A program made the translations under genes and the position numbers. Shown in pieces: positions 5,939-6,931 of a DNA stretch of 6,931 bases; position 1 is the first letter of the stretch; the number at the start of each line of letters is the position of its first letter. The stretch comes from an uncultured Phycisphaerales bacterium. Its GTDB lineage: Bacteria; Planctomycetota; Phycisphaerae; Sedimentisphaerales; Anaerobacaceae. Under the pieces are notes generated by a model that was given only the letters and a program-made list of their open reading frames with translations, was not told the DNA's origin and ran no database searches. The stretch spans positions 1 through 6,931 of the forward strand of contig CALEZT010000284.1 of assembly GCA_937927975.1 (NCBI GenBank), given 5' to 3'.

Positions 5939-6231
5939 GTCAGCAGCCCCGCAATCTCCTGCAGTCCAAGCCGGGCCAGGCACAGAGCGACTACGCTCAG
6001 GGCCAACGCCCCTCTCTGAGATACCCGAATAGACGTGAGGGCCTGCCATCGCAGGCTGATGGCGACAGTCAGGCGGTCTACGATGTCCTTCGCCGCAAGA
6101 TTGATGGTCTCGACCCATCCGATGCGTCGCCATTGACCGACGATCCGGAAGAATAGAACCAGCAGCGCCATATCGATGGCCACACAAGACAGGTGCAAAC
6201 CCGTCAAAACAAGTGCCGGCAGAATGCCCAT
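5935..6231 (-). CDS. Small two-helix membrane protein, no recognised family
   Basis: The 98-residue product has a long hydrophobic N-terminal segment (about residues 2-32, ILPALVLTGLHL then MALLVLFFRIVGQW) and a second one near the C-terminus (about 74-96, ALALSVVALCLARLGL). An amphipathic stretch of about 40 residues lies between them (ETINLAAKDIVDRLTVAI). ATG 6231 was chosen because AAGGAGG lies six bases before it; a TTG at 6249 in the same frame is less likely. The TGA overlaps the primase ATG in an ATGA junction, implying coupled translation. The gene starts 20 bases after the zinc-ribbon gene ends. No motif shows its job. By position it may anchor or accompany the primase at the membrane, which is inference. 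Confidence 0.7.
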   Translation of the reverse strand: MGILPALVLTGLHLSCVAIDMALLVLFFRIVGQWRRIGWVETINLAAKDIVDRLTVAISLRWQALTSIRVSQRGALALSVVALCLARLGLQEIAGLLT

Positions 6232-6237
6232 GATGAT

Positions 6238-6244
6238 CCTCCTT
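6238..6244 (-). promoter_or_regulatory. Ribosome binding site of the small membrane protein gene
   Basis: AAGGAGG on the minus strand, six bases before ATG 6231-6229. It decides the start codon against the upstream in-frame TTG. It also overlaps a TAA (6245-6243) that is in frame with the zinc-ribbon gene beyond its TAG stop. Confidence 0.75.
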
Positions 6245-6251
6245 AACAATG

Positions 6252-6931
6252 CTACGATTTCTGGTTACGAATAGTCTTCTTCGTGAGCGGTTTGCTCTTC
6301 GCGGCAAGCCTCTTTTCGCGTGCTTCACTCAAGCAGGCCGGACACAAAGCGGCCCTGCCCTTTGCAGTGAGTTGATCGAGTGTGTCTTTCCGGATGCGGA
6401 AACGCCCTTCGCATATGGCACAGGCGATCTGCGGATGGGAGATGTCGTACTCAGCCTGTTCGGCCCGCCATTGTTCCAGCTGAGAGGCCAGGCATTTAGG
6501 ACACAAGATGGGTCTGCCTCGATGCCGCAGGGCGTCGAGTCTTTTCCGCGGTAGGGAGAATTTCTCCTGGCAGTGCTCACACGACACCTCGGGGAAGTCG
6601 AGACGGTGTTGTGCTTGTGCGACGGATGATTCAGTGAGCTGACTGCTCAGGCAACGCCTGCACAGAATGGGTTTGCCCTTCTGCAGCAACTCATCGTGCC
6701 TGGCCTTGGTGATGGAGAAGGCCGATCCGCACTCGGCACACAGGACCCCAACGAACCACCTTTTGCCGTCACCCTGACGGTCGCCTTCCGGGCCGGTCTG
6801 CACCCTTCGCAAGGTCCCCTTCAAGGCCCCGATCCACTCCTGCGGCGACGGGCACGCCTCGAATGTGACACTTGCAAATGCACGTTCCAAGAGTGATCCG
6901 CAGGGTTTTGCGAGTTCCTTCAAACGGCCGA
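6252..6931 (-). CDS. Triple zinc-ribbon protein, possibly the C-terminal part of a kinase-like protein (cut by the right edge)
   Basis: The frame is open to the window edge, so the true start probably lies outside; the first in-window candidate is TTG 6923, with no visible ribosome binding site. Numbered from there, the protein holds three copies of a CX2C-X22-CX2C zinc ribbon: Cys62/65/88/91, Cys115/118/141/144 and Cys168/171/194/197, exactly 53 residues apart. Each copy has a Phe five or so residues after the CxxC, a basic helix (KARHDELLQKGKP type) and an LCxxCL ending. A basic tail (KPLTKKTIRNQKS) follows. The first 40 residues, with LLERAF and PSPQEWIGALKGTLRRV, resemble the end of a Ser/Thr protein kinase domain, though the usual Arg before Pro is Cys. 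Such ribbons typically bind nucleic acid or protein. The gene is the first one visible and lies 20 bases upstream of the membrane protein gene. Confidence 0.65.
   Translation of the reverse strand, partial: GRLKELAKPCGSLLERAFASVTFEACPSPQEWIGALKGTLRRVQTGPEGDRQGDGKRWFVGVLCAECGSAFSITKARHDELLQKGKPILCRRCLSSQLTESSVAQAQHRLDFPEVSCEHCQEKFSLPRKRLDALRHRGRPILCPKCLASQLEQWRAEQAEYDISHPQIACAICEGRFRIRKDTLDQLTAKGRAALCPACLSEAREKRLAAKSKPLTKKTIRNQKS
6321..6740 (-). repeat. Three tandem zinc-ribbon repeats (53-residue, 159-base period)
   Basis: Units start at the first Cys codons at 6740, 6581 and 6422. Spacing between ribbons is identical, 53 residues each time, and the inner spacing CX2C-X22-CX2C is the same in all three, while other residues have diverged. 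This is an internally duplicated domain array rather than a recent DNA repeat. Confidence 0.85.

Noticed and set aside
5939..6328. A 130-residue N-terminal extension of the primase frame
   Set aside because: It is antitypical in composition (Arg/His/Gly/Pro-rich), overlaps the membrane protein gene in another frame, and ATG 5938 has an ATGA junction and begins the conserved-looking sequence.

Overview
The window is one compact block of genes, all on the minus strand, so the reading order is right to left. It looks like the end of an integrated mobile element in a GC-rich bacterium: a replication-type gene set, then an excisionase-like DNA-binding protein, then a tyrosine recombinase that runs off the left edge. 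AGGAGG-type ribosome binding sites, tight packing and three ATGA stop/start overlaps point to a bacterial operon. The primase-plus-radical-SAM set, the style of the integrase and a possible kinase tail joined to zinc ribbons remind me of Planctomycetota elements. That assignment is from memory of families and is tentative.

Order of genes (5' to 3' on the minus strand): (1) a protein of three evenly spaced four-cysteine zinc ribbons, with a possible protein-kinase C-terminus, cut by the right edge (6931-6252); (2) a 98-aa membrane protein (6231-5935); (3) an archaeo-eukaryotic primase (AEP) with intact catalytic motifs, continuous with a small C-terminal domain that has its own strong internal ribosome binding site (5938-4397; internal start 4744); (4) a radical SAM protein of the SplB-like (COG1533-type) group (4368-3391); (5) and (6) two related three-helix membrane proteins (3394-2969, 2866-2363); (7) a second AEP-like protein whose catalytic motifs look degenerate but which keeps C-terminal cysteine clusters (2366-1290); (8) an excisionase-like helix-turn-helix protein (1155-829); (9) a tyrosine recombinase (745 to beyond 1), interrupted in frame by a TAG codon at 175-173. 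The recombinase has its own promoter-like sequence overlapped by an 8-bp inverted repeat.

The most unusual combination is an apparently active primase and an apparently inactive one in the same operon, each starting inside the stop codon of a small membrane protein gene, with a radical SAM enzyme between them. The plain reading is a replication and maintenance module of an integrative element. A membrane-linked nucleic-acid system (replication anchoring, repair or defence) is possible but only inferred. No tRNA, rRNA, CRISPR array, insertion sequence or convincing rho-independent terminator was seen, and no stretch longer than 300 bases lacks a gene.
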